NCBI RefSeq assembly: GCF_030646615.1
Contig: NZ_JAUSLG010000046.1
Span: 1-55,530, forward strand
Length of the DNA stretch: 55,530 bases
Direction of reading: 5' to 3'
Source: Phenylobacterium sp.
GTDB taxonomy: Bacteria > Pseudomonadota > Alphaproteobacteria > Caulobacterales > Caulobacteraceae
The stretch's first letter is position 1, and the number at the start of each line of letters is the position of its first letter. Of this stretch, positions 8,594 through 17,240 are shown in pieces. A model generated the notes under the pieces. That model was not told where the DNA came from, did not search any database, and worked only from the letters and a program-made list of their open reading frames with translations. The position numbers were made by a program, and so were the translations under genes.

Positions 8594-9097
8594 TCAGGCC
8601 TCGCCGACGGTCTCGAACATGCAGGCGGCCATGGCTTCGGCCGGGGTCTTGGCGCCGCGGACCATGAAGTCGAAGGCCGGGAAGAAGCGGTCGGCGCCTT
8701 CCACCGCGATGTCGATCATGGCGGCGGCCTGCGACAGGCTGGGCCGCTCGGCGCTGGTCAGGGCCATGGCGTGACGGAAGACGATCTCGCCCTCGTCCCA
8801 CAGCTCGAAATGACCGAGCCACAGACGCTGGTTCACCAGGCCGACGAGTTCGTGGGCGGGCGCCCGCGCGGCGGTCTCGACCGTATGGCCAAGCGCCAGG
8901 CAGAGCTGCAGGCAGTCGGCCTCCGGCCGCCAGGCGAACCAGAGTTCGTAGTCTTTCCACTCGCCGGCCAGGGTGAAGGCCAGGTCGCCGTCTTCGGTGC
9001 GGTCGAACTCCAGGTTCTCGGCCGTAAGCACATGTTCGACGACGTCCAGGGGATCGAGGCCGAGGACGACGTCTTCGTCAGGCTGGGGCATATCCAT
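8594..9097 (-). CDS. YbjN domain-containing protein
   Basis: 167 aa, soluble. The WKDYELWFAWRPEADCLQLCLAL region and the later NQRLWLGHFELWDEGEIVFRHA segment are typical of the alphaproteobacterial YbjN family, which shares a fold with type III secretion chaperones. Its molecular role is not established. I chose ATG 9097 because AAAGGA lies about 11 bases upstream; a GTG at 9106 is in frame but only 2 bases from that site. A GACTC (CcrM) site lies in the leader. Confidence 0.82.
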   Translation of the reverse strand: MDMPQPDEDVVLGLDPLDVVEHVLTAENLEFDRTEDGDLAFTLAGEWKDYELWFAWRPEADCLQLCLALGHTVETAARAPAHELVGLVNQRLWLGHFELWDEGEIVFRHAMALTSAERPSLSQAAAMIDIAVEGADRFFPAFDFMVRGAKTPAEAMAACMFETVGEA

Positions 9098-9245
9098 GGA
9101 ACCCACGGTCCTTTCGCTGCGGTGGATCAGGCTCTGGGCCCGACCGACTCACCGACAGTCATGAAACTAATCTGCTTCGCGGGCTTGCTGTCACCGGCTT
9201 CTTCCCGGGCGCGAGCCTCGTTCGCGTATTCGTGAACGCCGGTTT

Positions 9246-9476
9246 TCAGGCGTTTGGCGCCTGTCCGCGCAGGGCGTCGAGTTCGCCGCGCAGGGCGGCC
9301 ACCTCGGCCTTCAAGGCCTCGAACTCCTCGCGTCGGATCAGATCCAGTTCGGCCGCGGCGCGGTCGGCCTGGGCGCGGAAGGCCGACTTGGCCTCCTCGC
9401 TCGCAGCCTGGGCCATGCCCATGGCCGCCGTGGTCAGCTTGGCGATCTCGTCGAGGAAAGGATTTTGGGTCTGCAT
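9246..9476 (-). CDS. ubiK: Ubiquinone biosynthesis accessory factor, UbiK/BMFP family
   Basis: 76-aa helical protein starting MQTQNPFLDEIAKL, with a C-terminal coiled coil (EEFEALKAEVAALRGELDALR). This matches the short BMFP-domain proteins (UbiK/YqiC) that assist ubiquinone synthesis in Proteobacteria. The frame is open far upstream, antisense to lgt, but family length and composition fix the start at 9476. No strong Shine-Dalgarno sequence is seen. It is divergent from lgt. Confidence 0.85.
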   Translation of the reverse strand: MQTQNPFLDEIAKLTTAAMGMAQAASEEAKSAFRAQADRAAAELDLIRREEFEALKAEVAALRGELDALRGQAPNA

Positions 9477-9590
9477 CGTCGGCTCTAAAGCGCGGGACAG
9501 GCCGCCGCGCCCCCTTAATATGGGGCGCCGGGGGATGAATGCGAAGGGCTTCTCAGCTAAACAGGCGCGAATTGGCTGGAGAACTTGCCG

Positions 9591-10502
9591 GTGCCCTTCC
9601 CCGAATTCGACCCCATTCTGATCCAGATCGGGCCGTTCGCCATCCGCTGGTACGCCCTGGCCTATGTGGCCGGGATCCTGATCGGCTGGCGCTATGTCGT
9701 CACCATGGTGCGCAATCCGCGCCTGGCGCCGGCCCGTGGTCCCGCGGCCACGCCCGTCCAGATCGACGACCTGATCCTGTGGGTCACCCTGGGGATCATC
9801 CTCGGCGGCCGGCTGGGCTACATTCTGTTCTACAGCCCGGCGGTGATCTGGACGAATCCCGTAGAGATCCTGCAGGTCTGGCACGGGGGCATGAGCTTCC
9901 ACGGCGGGGCGATCGGCGTGATGCTCGCCATTGTCGGTTTCGCCCGGGCCAATCAGCTGGATCTTCTGAGGTTGGGCGACCTGGTGGCGGCCTGCGTGCC
10001 CATCGGCCTGTTCTTCGGGCGCATCGCCAACTTCATCAACGGCGAGCTCTGGGGCCGGCCCACCGAAGCGCCCTGGGGGGTGATCTTCCCCGGCGCCGGA
10101 CCCTATCCCCGCCACCCCAGCCAGCTCTACGAAGCCCTGCTCGAGGGGGTCGTCCTCTTCATCATCCTGCGGATCGCCACCCACAGGGCGCACTGGCTGG
10201 AGCGCCGCGGCGCGGTGGCCGGCCTGTTCCTGATCGGCTATGCGGTGTTCCGCACCCTGGTGGAGCAGGTGCGCGAGCCTGACAGCTACATGCCCGACTT
10301 CCCGCTGGGCCTGACCATGGGGATGATGCTCAGCCTGCCCATGCTGCTGGGCGGCGCCTATCTGATCTGGCGCGGCCTGCGCGAACCGGTTCCTGAGCCG
10401 GTCGCCGCCGCGCCCGCGGTCGCGCCGCCGCCGGCGGGGCAGGACCCCAAGGATGATCCCTTCCGTATCCGCCCGGCCCCCGGCGCCGATGGACCTGCGT
10501 GA
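9591..10502 (+). CDS. lgt: Prolipoprotein diacylglyceryl transferase
   Basis: Inner-membrane enzyme that transfers diacylglycerol to the lipobox cysteine of prolipoproteins; at least four putative lipoproteins are encoded in this window. 303 aa with about seven hydrophobic helices. The family signatures are HGGMSFHGGAIG and GRIANFINGELWGRPT. I prefer GTG 9591 because GGAG lies 9 bases upstream; the TTG at 9585 is only 3 bases from it. The 3' end overlaps the next ORF by about 50 bases. Confidence 0.93.
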   Translation: MPFPEFDPILIQIGPFAIRWYALAYVAGILIGWRYVVTMVRNPRLAPARGPAATPVQIDDLILWVTLGIILGGRLGYILFYSPAVIWTNPVEILQVWHGGMSFHGGAIGVMLAIVGFARANQLDLLRLGDLVAACVPIGLFFGRIANFINGELWGRPTEAPWGVIFPGAGPYPRHPSQLYEALLEGVVLFIILRIATHRAHWLERRGAVAGLFLIGYAVFRTLVEQVREPDSYMPDFPLGLTMGMMLSLPMLLGGAYLIWRGLREPVPEPVAAAPAVAPPPAGQDPKDDPFRIRPAPGADGPA

Positions 10503-11550
10503 ACGCCTGGCGGCCCAGATCGCCGCCACCGGACCGCTGAGCCTGGCCCAGTACATGACCATCTGCCTGCACGACCCGCAGGCGGGCTACTACGCCACGC
10601 GGCCAGGGCTTGGGGCGGCTGGCGACTTCATCACCGCCCCCCTGGTCAGCCAGATGTTCGGGGAACTGATCGGATTGTGGGCGGCCGCCGCCTGGCGGGC
10701 CATGGGGTCGCCCACGCGGTTCCGGCTGGTGGAGATGGGACCCGGCGACGGAACCCTGATGGCCGATCTGCTGCGGGCCGGCCGCGCCGTGCCCGGCTTT
10801 GTCGAGGCCGCAGATCTCTGGCTGGTCGAGGTTTCCCCGCCCTTGAAAGCCCTTCAGGCCGAACGCCTGTCACAGGCTTCGCCGCAGTGGGCCGACAACC
10901 TGGACGCCGTGCCGGCCGGGGCGCCGATGATCCTGGCGGCCAATGAACTGCTAGACTGCCTGCCGACCCAACAGTTCGTGCGCACCGAGCGGGGCTGGGC
11001 CGAGCGGATGGTCGGCCTGAACGCGGCCGGCGAGCTCGTCTTCGGCCTCTCCGGCGCCCTGCCCCCCGACGGTCGCGAGGGCGAGGTGGGGCAGGTCTTC
11101 GAGACCTCGCCGGCCCAGGCGGCCCTGGGCGCGCAGATCGGCGCCCGGCTGGGGGCCGAGGGCGGCGCGGCCCTGCTGATCGACTATGGCCCGGCGGCGG
11201 GCGAGGCCGGCGGCGACACCTTTCAGGCGCTCAAGGGCCATGAAAAGGTCGACCCCCTGGCCTGTCCTGGCCAGGCGGACCTGACCTTCCACGCCGATTT
11301 CCCCGCCGTCGCGCAGGCGGCCCAGGCCGAGGGCGCCACGGCCGCCGCCCTGCTGACCCAGGCGGAGTTCCTGCGCCGCATGGGAATCGAGGCGCGGGCC
11401 CAGGCCCTGGCCGACGCCCGTCCTGACCAGGCCGCCCAGATCGGGCGGCAGTTCGACCGCCTGACCGCCCACGACCAGATGGGCGTCCTCTTCAAGGTCC
11501 TGTGCCTGCATGGGCCAGGCCTTGTCCCTCCAGCCTTCGAGGCGGACTGA
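10453..11550 (+). CDS. SAM-dependent methyltransferase, MidA/NDUFAF7 family
   Basis: 365 aa. The family N-terminus LSLAQYMTICLHDPQAGYYA is followed by GAAGDFITAPLVSQMFGELIG, then the SAM-binding VEMGPGDGT and LLIDYGPA. The mitochondrial homologue NDUFAF7 methylates an arginine of complex I; the bacterial target is unsettled. AGGA 8 bases upstream favours ATG 10453, which overlaps lgt by 50 bases; ATG 10489 would match the usual family N-terminus equally well. pgeF begins 2 bases after its stop. Confidence 0.87.
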   Translation: MIPSVSARPPAPMDLRERLAAQIAATGPLSLAQYMTICLHDPQAGYYATRPGLGAAGDFITAPLVSQMFGELIGLWAAAAWRAMGSPTRFRLVEMGPGDGTLMADLLRAGRAVPGFVEAADLWLVEVSPPLKALQAERLSQASPQWADNLDAVPAGAPMILAANELLDCLPTQQFVRTERGWAERMVGLNAAGELVFGLSGALPPDGREGEVGQVFETSPAQAALGAQIGARLGAEGGAALLIDYGPAAGEAGGDTFQALKGHEKVDPLACPGQADLTFHADFPAVAQAAQAEGATAAALLTQAEFLRRMGIEARAQALADARPDQAAQIGRQFDRLTAHDQMGVLFKVLCLHGPGLVPPAFEAD

Positions 11551-11552
11551 TC

Positions 11553-12335
11553 ATGACCGACGTCGTTTCATCCCTGCCGGTGATCACCTCGCCCCTGCTG
11601 GCGCACGCGGGCGTTCGCCACGCCTTCTTCACCCGCCAGGGGGGAGCCTCCACCGGACTCTATACGTCCCTGAATGTAGGGCCGGGCTCAGGCGACTCGC
11701 CGGAGGACGTGGCCGAGAATCGCCGCCGGACCGCCGCCCATTTCGGTCTTCCCCACGAGGCGCTCAACACCTGCCATCAGATCCATTCCGCCCGCGCCGA
11801 GATCGCCGAGCGGCCCTGGGGCGCGGCCCGGCCGGAGGCTGACGCCGTGGCGACCCGGACCCCTGGACTGATCTGCGGCGCCCTGGCCGCCGACTGCGCC
11901 CCCATCCTGATGGCCGACAAGACCGCCGGCGTGGTGGCCGCGGCCCATGCCGGTTGGAAGGGCGCCCTGGGCGGGGTGGTGGCCGATACGGTCGCCAAGA
12001 TGGAAAGCCTGGGCGCGCGGCGGGAAAACATCCTGGCCGCCGTCGGTCCTTGCATCGGCCCCAAATCCTATGAGGTGGGGCTGGAATTTCTCGAACAGTT
12101 CACCGCTGTCGACGGCGCCAATGAACGCTTCTTTCGCCCGGGCAGGACATCGGACAAGCGCATGTTCGATCTGCCCGCCTTCGTCCTGGCCCAGATCGCC
12201 GCCACAGGCGTCGTCGAGAAGGAGTGGATCGGCCGCGACACCTGCGCCGAGCCCGACCATTTCTTCTCCAATCGGCGCGCCTTCCACCGGGGCGAGCGCG
12301 ACTATGGGCGGCTGCTATCGGCCATCGTTCTATAG
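11553..12335 (+). CDS. pgeF: Purine nucleoside phosphorylase / multicopper oxidase-like protein YfiH
   Basis: 260 aa of the DUF152/YfiH family. Members have been described as peptidoglycan editing factor, polyphenol oxidase and purine-nucleoside phosphorylase or deaminase. The metal-binding signatures CHQIHSA, AAHAGWKGALGG and GPCIGPKSYEVG are all present. ATG 11553 has GAGG about 10 bases upstream. It starts 2 bases after the methyltransferase stop and belongs to the lgt operon. Confidence 0.9.
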   Translation: MTDVVSSLPVITSPLLAHAGVRHAFFTRQGGASTGLYTSLNVGPGSGDSPEDVAENRRRTAAHFGLPHEALNTCHQIHSARAEIAERPWGAARPEADAVATRTPGLICGALAADCAPILMADKTAGVVAAAHAGWKGALGGVVADTVAKMESLGARRENILAAVGPCIGPKSYEVGLEFLEQFTAVDGANERFFRPGRTSDKRMFDLPAFVLAQIAATGVVEKEWIGRDTCAEPDHFFSNRRAFHRGERDYGRLLSAIVL

Positions 12336-12345
12336 AGCCGCGTCG

Positions 12346-12374
12346 CCAGGGGTTGCCGCGGGTCCGCCCCCTGG
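12346..12374 (+). other. Hairpin in the prs leader
   Basis: CCAGGGG (12346-12352) pairs with CCCCTGG (12368-12374) around a 15-base loop. It sits between the pgeF stop and the prs start, with no T-tract after it. It may be a weak terminator or a leader structure. Confidence 0.3.
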
Positions 12375-12419
12375 ATTAAAGCCCCGCCTGACCGACGCGG
12401 ACCGACCTCGGGAGAATCC

Positions 12420-13355
12420 ATGAAGCTGCTGGCGGGCAATTCAAACCAGGCTCTCGCCCAGGCCGTCTCCGACCACCTCGACATCCCCTTGACCAAGGCC
12501 CAGGTGAAGCGGTTCGCCGACAATGAGGTCTGGGTGACCATCGATGAGAATGTCCGCGGTGAGGACGTCTTCGTCATCCAGTCCACCAGCTACCCCACTA
12601 ACGACAATCTGATGGAGCTGCTGATCTGCATCGATGCGCTGAAACGCGCCTCGGCCCGGCGGATCACCGCGGTGATGCCCTATTTTGGCTATGCCCGTCA
12701 GGATCGGAAGACCGGCGGCCGCACGCCGATCTCCGCCAAGCTGGTCTCCAATCTGATCACCCGCGCCGGCGCCGACCGGGTCCTGACCATGGACCTGCAC
12801 TCGGGCCAGATTCAGGGCTTCTTCGACATCCCCACCGACAACCTGCTGTCGGCGCCGCTGCTGGCCAACGACATGAAGGCCCACTACCCCAAGCCAGACG
12901 AACTGATGATCGTTTCGCCCGATGTGGGCGGGGTGGTCCGCGCCCTGGCCGTCGCCAGCCGCCTGAACGCCGAACTGGCCATTGTCGACAAGCGTCGCTC
13001 GGGCCCCGGCAAGAGCGAAGTGGCCAATATCATCGGGGATGTCGAAGGTCGCCGCTGCGTGCTGTTCGACGATATCATCGACGGGGGCGGCACCCTCTGC
13101 AACGCCGCCCAGGCCCTGGTGGATGGCGGCGCCTCCGAGGTTTCGGCCTATGTCACCCACGGGGTGCTGTCGGGCGCGGCCATCGAGCGCGTCGGCGCCT
13201 CGGTGCTGAAGGAGCTGGTGATGACCGACTCCATCAGCTCGCCGGAACGGGCGGCCTCGGCTGACAAGATCCGCTATGTGAGCTGCGCGGCCCTGATCGG
13301 CGAGGCCATCCGGCGGATCGCCAACGAGGAGTCGGTCTCCAAACTCTTCGACTAA
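12420..13355 (+). CDS. prs: Ribose-phosphate pyrophosphokinase
   Basis: Makes PRPP from ribose-5-phosphate and ATP for purine, pyrimidine, His and Trp synthesis. 311 aa, the usual length. Visible are the ATP-site region [10 protein letters not shown], the signature [12 protein letters not shown], the [10 protein letters not shown] segment and the PRPP loop [22 protein letters not shown] lies about 6 bases before the ATG. apt, which uses PRPP, is also in this window but not linked to prs. Confidence 0.96.
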   Translation: MKLLAGNSNQALAQAVSDHLDIPLTKAQVKRFADNEVWVTIDENVRGEDVFVIQSTSYPTNDNLMELLICIDALKRASARRITAVMPYFGYARQDRKTGGRTPISAKLVSNLITRAGADRVLTMDLHSGQIQGFFDIPTDNLLSAPLLANDMKAHYPKPDELMIVSPDVGGVVRALAVASRLNAELAIVDKRRSGPGKSEVANIIGDVEGRRCVLFDDIIDGGGTLCNAAQALVDGGASEVSAYVTHGVLSGAAIERVGASVLKELVMTDSISSPERAASADKIRYVSCAALIGEAIRRIANEESVSKLFD

Positions 13356-13399
13356 ACGGCCCCGACGCGCTCGCCTGAGGCGGGAGGCCACTGGTAGAG

Positions 13400-13464
13400 C
13401 TTGGTAAACAGTAGTTTACCAAGTCCGGGCCATGATCTCGCCCGACCGAACATGCTATGTTCGG
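13400..13464. promoter_or_regulatory. Two perfect palindromes ahead of a lipoprotein gene
   Basis: The first has 10-base arms, CTTGGTAAAC (13400-13409) and GTTTACCAAG (13414-13423), with an AGTA loop. The second has 8-base arms, CCGAACAT (13446-13453) and ATGTTCGG (13457-13464), with a GCT centre. Neither is followed by a T-run. The first may be a terminator for prs or an operator; the second looks operator-like. Both lie within 95 bases of the lipoprotein start codon. Confidence 0.45.
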
Positions 13465-13492
13465 CGGCGTTTCGTTGAGGGAAGATCCACCC

Positions 13493-14524
13493 ATGAGCTC
13501 GGCTTACAGCTTCCGCGGCGCGCTCACCGCGTTCGCTCTGATCGGCGCCGCCGCCCTGGCGGGTTGTGCGGACCCCAAGCCTGAGCCGGTGGCGGCCCCG
13601 CCGCCGCCCGTGGCCCTCGCCCCGTCCCTGATCGAGCAGGCCAGCGCCTACCGCTTCTATATGGCCCGGTCCTCGGCCATCTCGCCGGTCTTCGATGACG
13701 GCGCCGAGATCGCCACATCGCTCAAGACAGGCGTCGCCTATGAGCCGATCCAGTTCCTGAAGGGCGCCGTAGCCTATGGCGCCGTGGCCGCCCTGCAGCA
13801 CGAAGAATTCGTCGCCGCGGTCCGCACCTATTCCATCAATCCCGAGACGCGGAACAAGATGTTCGCCGACCTCGTCGCCGATCCCAACTATGCCGCCAGC
13901 CTGCCGGGCGCCAAGGGCGCAGCCGGCCTGGTGATCGCGGCCTATGGCGCCGAGGGCAAGCGCCTGTTCGAGACCGGCTCCGCCGTCAAGCAGGCGGCCT
14001 ATGAGGTCCAGAAGGCCAACTGGTCCAAGGCCAGTGTCGAGAACCCCGCCCTGCGGCTCTCCCAGGCCAAGGCGCTCTCGGCCACCCCGATCGTCGGCGA
14101 GTTGGAAGAGACCGCCCGCCTGCAGCAGGCCGCGCTGGGCGCCGGCGTTCTGGAACTCTCCGCCGAGCCGGCCGAGCCGCCCTATAGCCGGATGGTGGCG
14201 CGCAGCCTGGCCGTCGCCGCCCTGGCCGTCCTGGGCGAGGCCGGTGAGAATCGCGCCGACCTGCTGACCGCCGTCATGGTCGAGCCGACCTCGGCCTCCT
14301 GCCTCAACATGGCCAAGCTGAACCTCTATCAGTGCCTGGCGGTGTCCAAGCCGCACTATGAGGACGTGTTCTGCCTGGGCCAGCACGCCCTGATGGACAC
14401 CGGCCAATGCCTGATGAAGGGCGCGGGCCTGGCTGATCCCGCCAAGGTCGCAGCCGTGGTCCAGGTGGCCGAAACCGGGGCGATGTCACAGACGGCGGCC
14501 GTCGCCGGGGCGAAAAAGCACTGA
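13493..14524 (+). CDS. Putative lipoprotein of unknown function
   Basis: 343 aa. A type II signal peptide ends in the lipobox LAGC, with Cys25 as the lipidated residue, followed by a Pro/Ala-rich linker. The rest is helical and soluble; four cysteines cluster near the C-terminus (CLNMAKLNLYQC, CLGQHALMDTGQC) and could form disulfides. ATG 13493 has GAGGGA about 10 bases upstream. An upstream in-frame ATG at 13457 lies inside a palindrome and would spoil the signal peptide. I do not recognise the family. Confidence 0.8.
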   Translation: MSSAYSFRGALTAFALIGAAALAGCADPKPEPVAAPPPPVALAPSLIEQASAYRFYMARSSAISPVFDDGAEIATSLKTGVAYEPIQFLKGAVAYGAVAALQHEEFVAAVRTYSINPETRNKMFADLVADPNYAASLPGAKGAAGLVIAAYGAEGKRLFETGSAVKQAAYEVQKANWSKASVENPALRLSQAKALSATPIVGELEETARLQQAALGAGVLELSAEPAEPPYSRMVARSLAVAALAVLGEAGENRADLLTAVMVEPTSASCLNMAKLNLYQCLAVSKPHYEDVFCLGQHALMDTGQCLMKGAGLADPAKVAAVVQVAETGAMSQTAAVAGAKKH

Positions 14525-14539
14525 AGGCCGCCGCCGCCG

Positions 14540-14568
14540 TTGCAAGACGGTCAACTTCTGTGTAATTA
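14540..14568 (+). promoter_or_regulatory. Putative sigma-70 promoter of rplY
   Basis: TTGCAA (14540-14545) and TAATTA (14563-14568) are separated by 17 bases. Transcription would start near 14575, giving a leader of about 70 bases that contains a GATCCC/GGGATC dyad (14581-14597) and the GC-rich hairpin at 14605. Confidence 0.5.
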
Positions 14569-14604
14569 CGCCCACCTTCCGATCCCCCCCAGGGATCGCG
14601 CCCT

Positions 14605-14636
14605 CGCCGCGCGGGTTCGCGCGGCGGTTTCGTTTT
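14605..14636 (+). terminator. Terminator-like hairpin in the rplY leader
   Basis: CGCCGCGCG (14605-14613) pairs with CGCGCGGCG (14618-14626), followed by GTTTCGTTTT. It ends only about 11 bases before the rplY ATG and lies downstream of the predicted rplY promoter. It could therefore act as an attenuator, or terminate read-through from the lipoprotein gene. Confidence 0.55.
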
Positions 14637-14647
14637 GAGGCAAGGCG

Positions 14648-15274
14648 ATGGCCGATATCGTATTGAACGTTGAAGTTCGTGAGCAAACCGGCACCGGCGC
14701 CGCGCGCACCGTGCGTCGCAGCGGCAAGGTCCCTGGCGTGCTCTATGGCGGCGGCCAGGATCCTGTGGCGATCTCCGTTCCGGCCAACGAGTTCCGCAAG
14801 GCGCTCTACACCGGCAAGCTGCTGGGCCACCTGGTGACCCTGAAGTACGGCAAGGAAACCCAGCCGGTCATCGCCAAGGCGATCGACATGCATCCGGTGA
14901 CCGACGAGCCGTGGCACTTCGACCTCTACCGCGTCGATGCGCACCAGCAGATCAAGATTTCGGTGCCCGTGCACTTCATCAACCATGAAGAGTCGCCCGG
15001 CCTGAAGCGTGGCGGCACCCTCAATGTCGTGCGTCACGACGTCGAACTGTCCTGCCCGGCCGACGCCATCCCCGAAGAGCTGATCTTCGACCTGACCGGC
15101 CTCGAAATCGGCGACACCATCCGCATCTCGGGCTTCGACCTGCCCAAGGGCGTGGAAGCCACCGTGGACCGCGACTTCGTCATCGCCACCCTGGCCGGCT
15201 CCTCGGCCCAGGCGGCGCAGGACGCGGCGGCTGACGCCGAGAGCTCGGGTCCGACCGGCGAAACCGCGGCCTAA
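14648..15274 (+). CDS. rplY: 50S ribosomal protein L25 (Ctc form)
   Basis: Binds 5S rRNA in the large subunit. 208 aa, the long two-domain Ctc type. The N-terminal L25 domain (LNVEVREQTGTGAARTVRRSGKVPGVLYG) is followed by the beta-rich C-terminal TL5 domain, ending in an acidic Ala-rich tail. GAGGCAAGG lies just upstream. The next gene is pth, the common rplY-pth-ychF order in Proteobacteria. Confidence 0.95.
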   Translation: MADIVLNVEVREQTGTGAARTVRRSGKVPGVLYGGGQDPVAISVPANEFRKALYTGKLLGHLVTLKYGKETQPVIAKAIDMHPVTDEPWHFDLYRVDAHQQIKISVPVHFINHEESPGLKRGGTLNVVRHDVELSCPADAIPEELIFDLTGLEIGDTIRISGFDLPKGVEATVDRDFVIATLAGSSAQAAQDAAADAESSGPTGETAA

Positions 15275-15281
15275 TTCCTTT

Positions 15282-15309
15282 CCGGTTCAGATGGCCTCAT
15301 CTGAACCGG
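15282..15309 (+). terminator. Long perfect hairpin between rplY and pth
   Basis: CCGGTTCAGATG (15282-15293) pairs perfectly with CATCTGAACCGG (15298-15309) around a GCCT loop. There is no T-tract, so it may be an RNA-processing or stability element as much as a terminator. Confidence 0.5.
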
Positions 15310-15381
15310 GCGAGGCCCGCCCTTGACGCTGCTCCGCTCCCGGATTCGTCCACCGAGCGCCCATCTGTCGCGGGGGATTGC

Positions 15382-16008
15382 ATGCTGATCCTTGCCGGCC
15401 TGGGCAATCCTGGCGCCCGCTACGCCGGCAACCGGCACAATGTGGGCGCCATGGCTGTCGATGAGATCGCCCGGCGCTGGAGCTTCGGCCCCGAACGCTC
15501 CCGCTTCCAGAGCCTTACCCGCGAGGGCGCCATCGAGACCCCGCAGGGTCCGGTTCGCATCCTGATTCTCAAGCCCCAGACCTATTACAACGACAGCGGC
15601 AACGCCGTGGGCGAGGCGCTGAAGTTCTACAAGCTGACGCCCTCAGACCTCATTGTCTTCCATGATGAGATCGACCTGGCGCCGGGGCGTTTCCGCATGA
15701 AGGCCGGCGGCGGCGCGGCCGGCAACAATGGGATCCGTTCCATCACCGGCCAGGTCGGCCCCGACTTCCGCCGCGCCCGGCTGGGCGTCGGCCATCCCGG
15801 CCACAAGGAGCTGGTCCAGGGTCATGTCCTGTCGGACTTCCACAAGGTGGAGCAGGCCTGGCTGAGCGATCTCCTGCGGGCCTGCGCCGACGCCGCGCCG
15901 TTGCTGGCGGCCGGCGAGGACGAGAAGTACCAGGCCGAGGTCATGCGCCTGGCGCCGGCCGACAAGGCCGACACCCGCCAGCAGCGCCAGGGCCGCGACG
16001 CCCCATAG
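15382..16008 (+). CDS. pth: Peptidyl-tRNA hydrolase
   Basis: Releases tRNA from peptidyl-tRNA that drops off the ribosome. 208 aa, with a C-terminal tail about 15 residues longer than the minimal enzyme. GLGNPGARYAGNRHNVG carries the substrate Asn and catalytic His19; HDEIDLAPG and GGGAAGNNGIRS hold the other active-site Asp and Asn. The ATG lies 107 bases after rplY. A TTGACGC box at 15323 could be part of its own promoter. Confidence 0.95.
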   Translation: MLILAGLGNPGARYAGNRHNVGAMAVDEIARRWSFGPERSRFQSLTREGAIETPQGPVRILILKPQTYYNDSGNAVGEALKFYKLTPSDLIVFHDEIDLAPGRFRMKAGGGAAGNNGIRSITGQVGPDFRRARLGVGHPGHKELVQGHVLSDFHKVEQAWLSDLLRACADAAPLLAAGEDEKYQAEVMRLAPADKADTRQQRQGRDAP

Positions 16009-16077
16009 GCGTAGCGCTGACGACATTTCCAGCCGGCTCGGCTAAGACGGCGCCGGCTCCATTTCTCCGAGGACTCC

Positions 16078-17175
16078 ATGGCTCTCAAAGTCGCCATCGT
16101 CGGCCTGCCCAATGTCGGCAAGTCCACCCTGTTCAACGCGCTGACCCAGACCGCGGCGGCCCAGGCGGCCAATTACCCGTTCTGCACGATCGAGCCCAAC
16201 GTCGGCGACGTGGCGGTGCCCGAGCCGCGCCTGGAAGCCCTGGCCAAGGTGGCCGGCTCCAATGAGATCATTCCGGCCCGCATCAATTTCGTCGATGTGG
16301 CGGGCCTCGTCCGCGGCGCCTCCAAGGGCGAGGGCCTGGGCAACCAGTTCCTGGCCAATATCCGCGACTGCGACGCCGTGGCCTTCGTCGCGCGCTGCTT
16401 CGTCAATGACGACATCACGCACGTGGAGGGCCGCATCGACCCCCTCGCCGACCTGGAGATCATCGAGACCGAGCTGATGCTGGCCGATCTGGAGAGCCTG
16501 GAGAAGCGGGTCGCCAATCTCGATAAGCGCGCCAAGACCGGCGACAAGGAGAGCGCCAACACCCTGCGTCTGGTGAAGCTGGCCCTCGAAGAACTGAACG
16601 CCGGCCGCCCGGCCCGCACCGCCAAGATCGCCGAGGATGACGAGAAGGCCTGGCGGATGCTGCAACTGCTGACCGCCAAGCCGACCCTCTATGTCTGCAA
16701 TGTGGACGAGGGCGCGGCCGGGACCGGCAACGAGATGTCGGCCGCCGTCGCCGAGCGGGCCAAGCGCGACGACGCCGAGAGCGTGGTCATCTCCGCCCAG
16801 ATCGAGAGCGAGATCGCCATGCTGGACGCCGCCGAACGGGCGGAATTCCTGGAGACCCTCGGCCTCGAAGAACCCGGCCTGAACCGGATGATCCGCGAGG
16901 CCTTCAAGCTGCTGGGCCTGCAGAGCTATTTCACCTGCGGTCCCAAGGAGACACGGGCCTGGACGATTCCCGTGGGCGCCACGGCGCCCCAGGCGGCCGG
17001 CGTGATCCATACCGACTTTGAGAAGGGCTTCATCCGGGCCGAAACCATCGCCTTCGAGGACTACATCAAGTTCAACGGCGAAGCCGGGGCCCGGGACGCC
17101 GGCAAGCTGCGCCAGGAGGGCAAGGAATATGTCGTCCAGGACGGGGACGTGATGAACTTCCGGTTCAACGTCTAG
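16078..17175 (+). CDS. ychF: Ribosome-associated ATPase YchF (Obg family)
   Basis: 365 aa translation-associated P-loop protein. G1 is GLPNVGKS and G3 is DVAGLV. The G4 position reads NVDE instead of NKxD, as in YchF/OLA1 proteins that prefer ATP. The C-terminal TGS domain has FTCGPKETRAWTI and EYVVQDGDVMNFRFNV. It completes the rplY-pth-ychF gene order. Confidence 0.96.
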   Translation: MALKVAIVGLPNVGKSTLFNALTQTAAAQAANYPFCTIEPNVGDVAVPEPRLEALAKVAGSNEIIPARINFVDVAGLVRGASKGEGLGNQFLANIRDCDAVAFVARCFVNDDITHVEGRIDPLADLEIIETELMLADLESLEKRVANLDKRAKTGDKESANTLRLVKLALEELNAGRPARTAKIAEDDEKAWRMLQLLTAKPTLYVCNVDEGAAGTGNEMSAAVAERAKRDDAESVVISAQIESEIAMLDAAERAEFLETLGLEEPGLNRMIREAFKLLGLQSYFTCGPKETRAWTIPVGATAPQAAGVIHTDFEKGFIRAETIAFEDYIKFNGEAGARDAGKLRQEGKEYVVQDGDVMNFRFNV

Positions 17176-17240
17176 ATGTCTCAGGGGGCGTGACAGGCGC
17201 CCGCCCCTGGCCCTAGGCTTCGCGCCAAGGGAGAACACCA

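Noticed and set aside
9477..10562. Long N-terminal extension of ubiK on the minus strand
   Set aside because: The extension is antisense to lgt and low-complexity; UbiK proteins are about 75-90 residues and start at the MQTQNP methionine.
13446..13464. LexA-type site at the GAACAT/ATGTTC palindrome
   Set aside because: It is an inverted repeat, whereas the alphaproteobacterial SOS box is a direct repeat; the downstream gene is a lipoprotein with no link to DNA repair.
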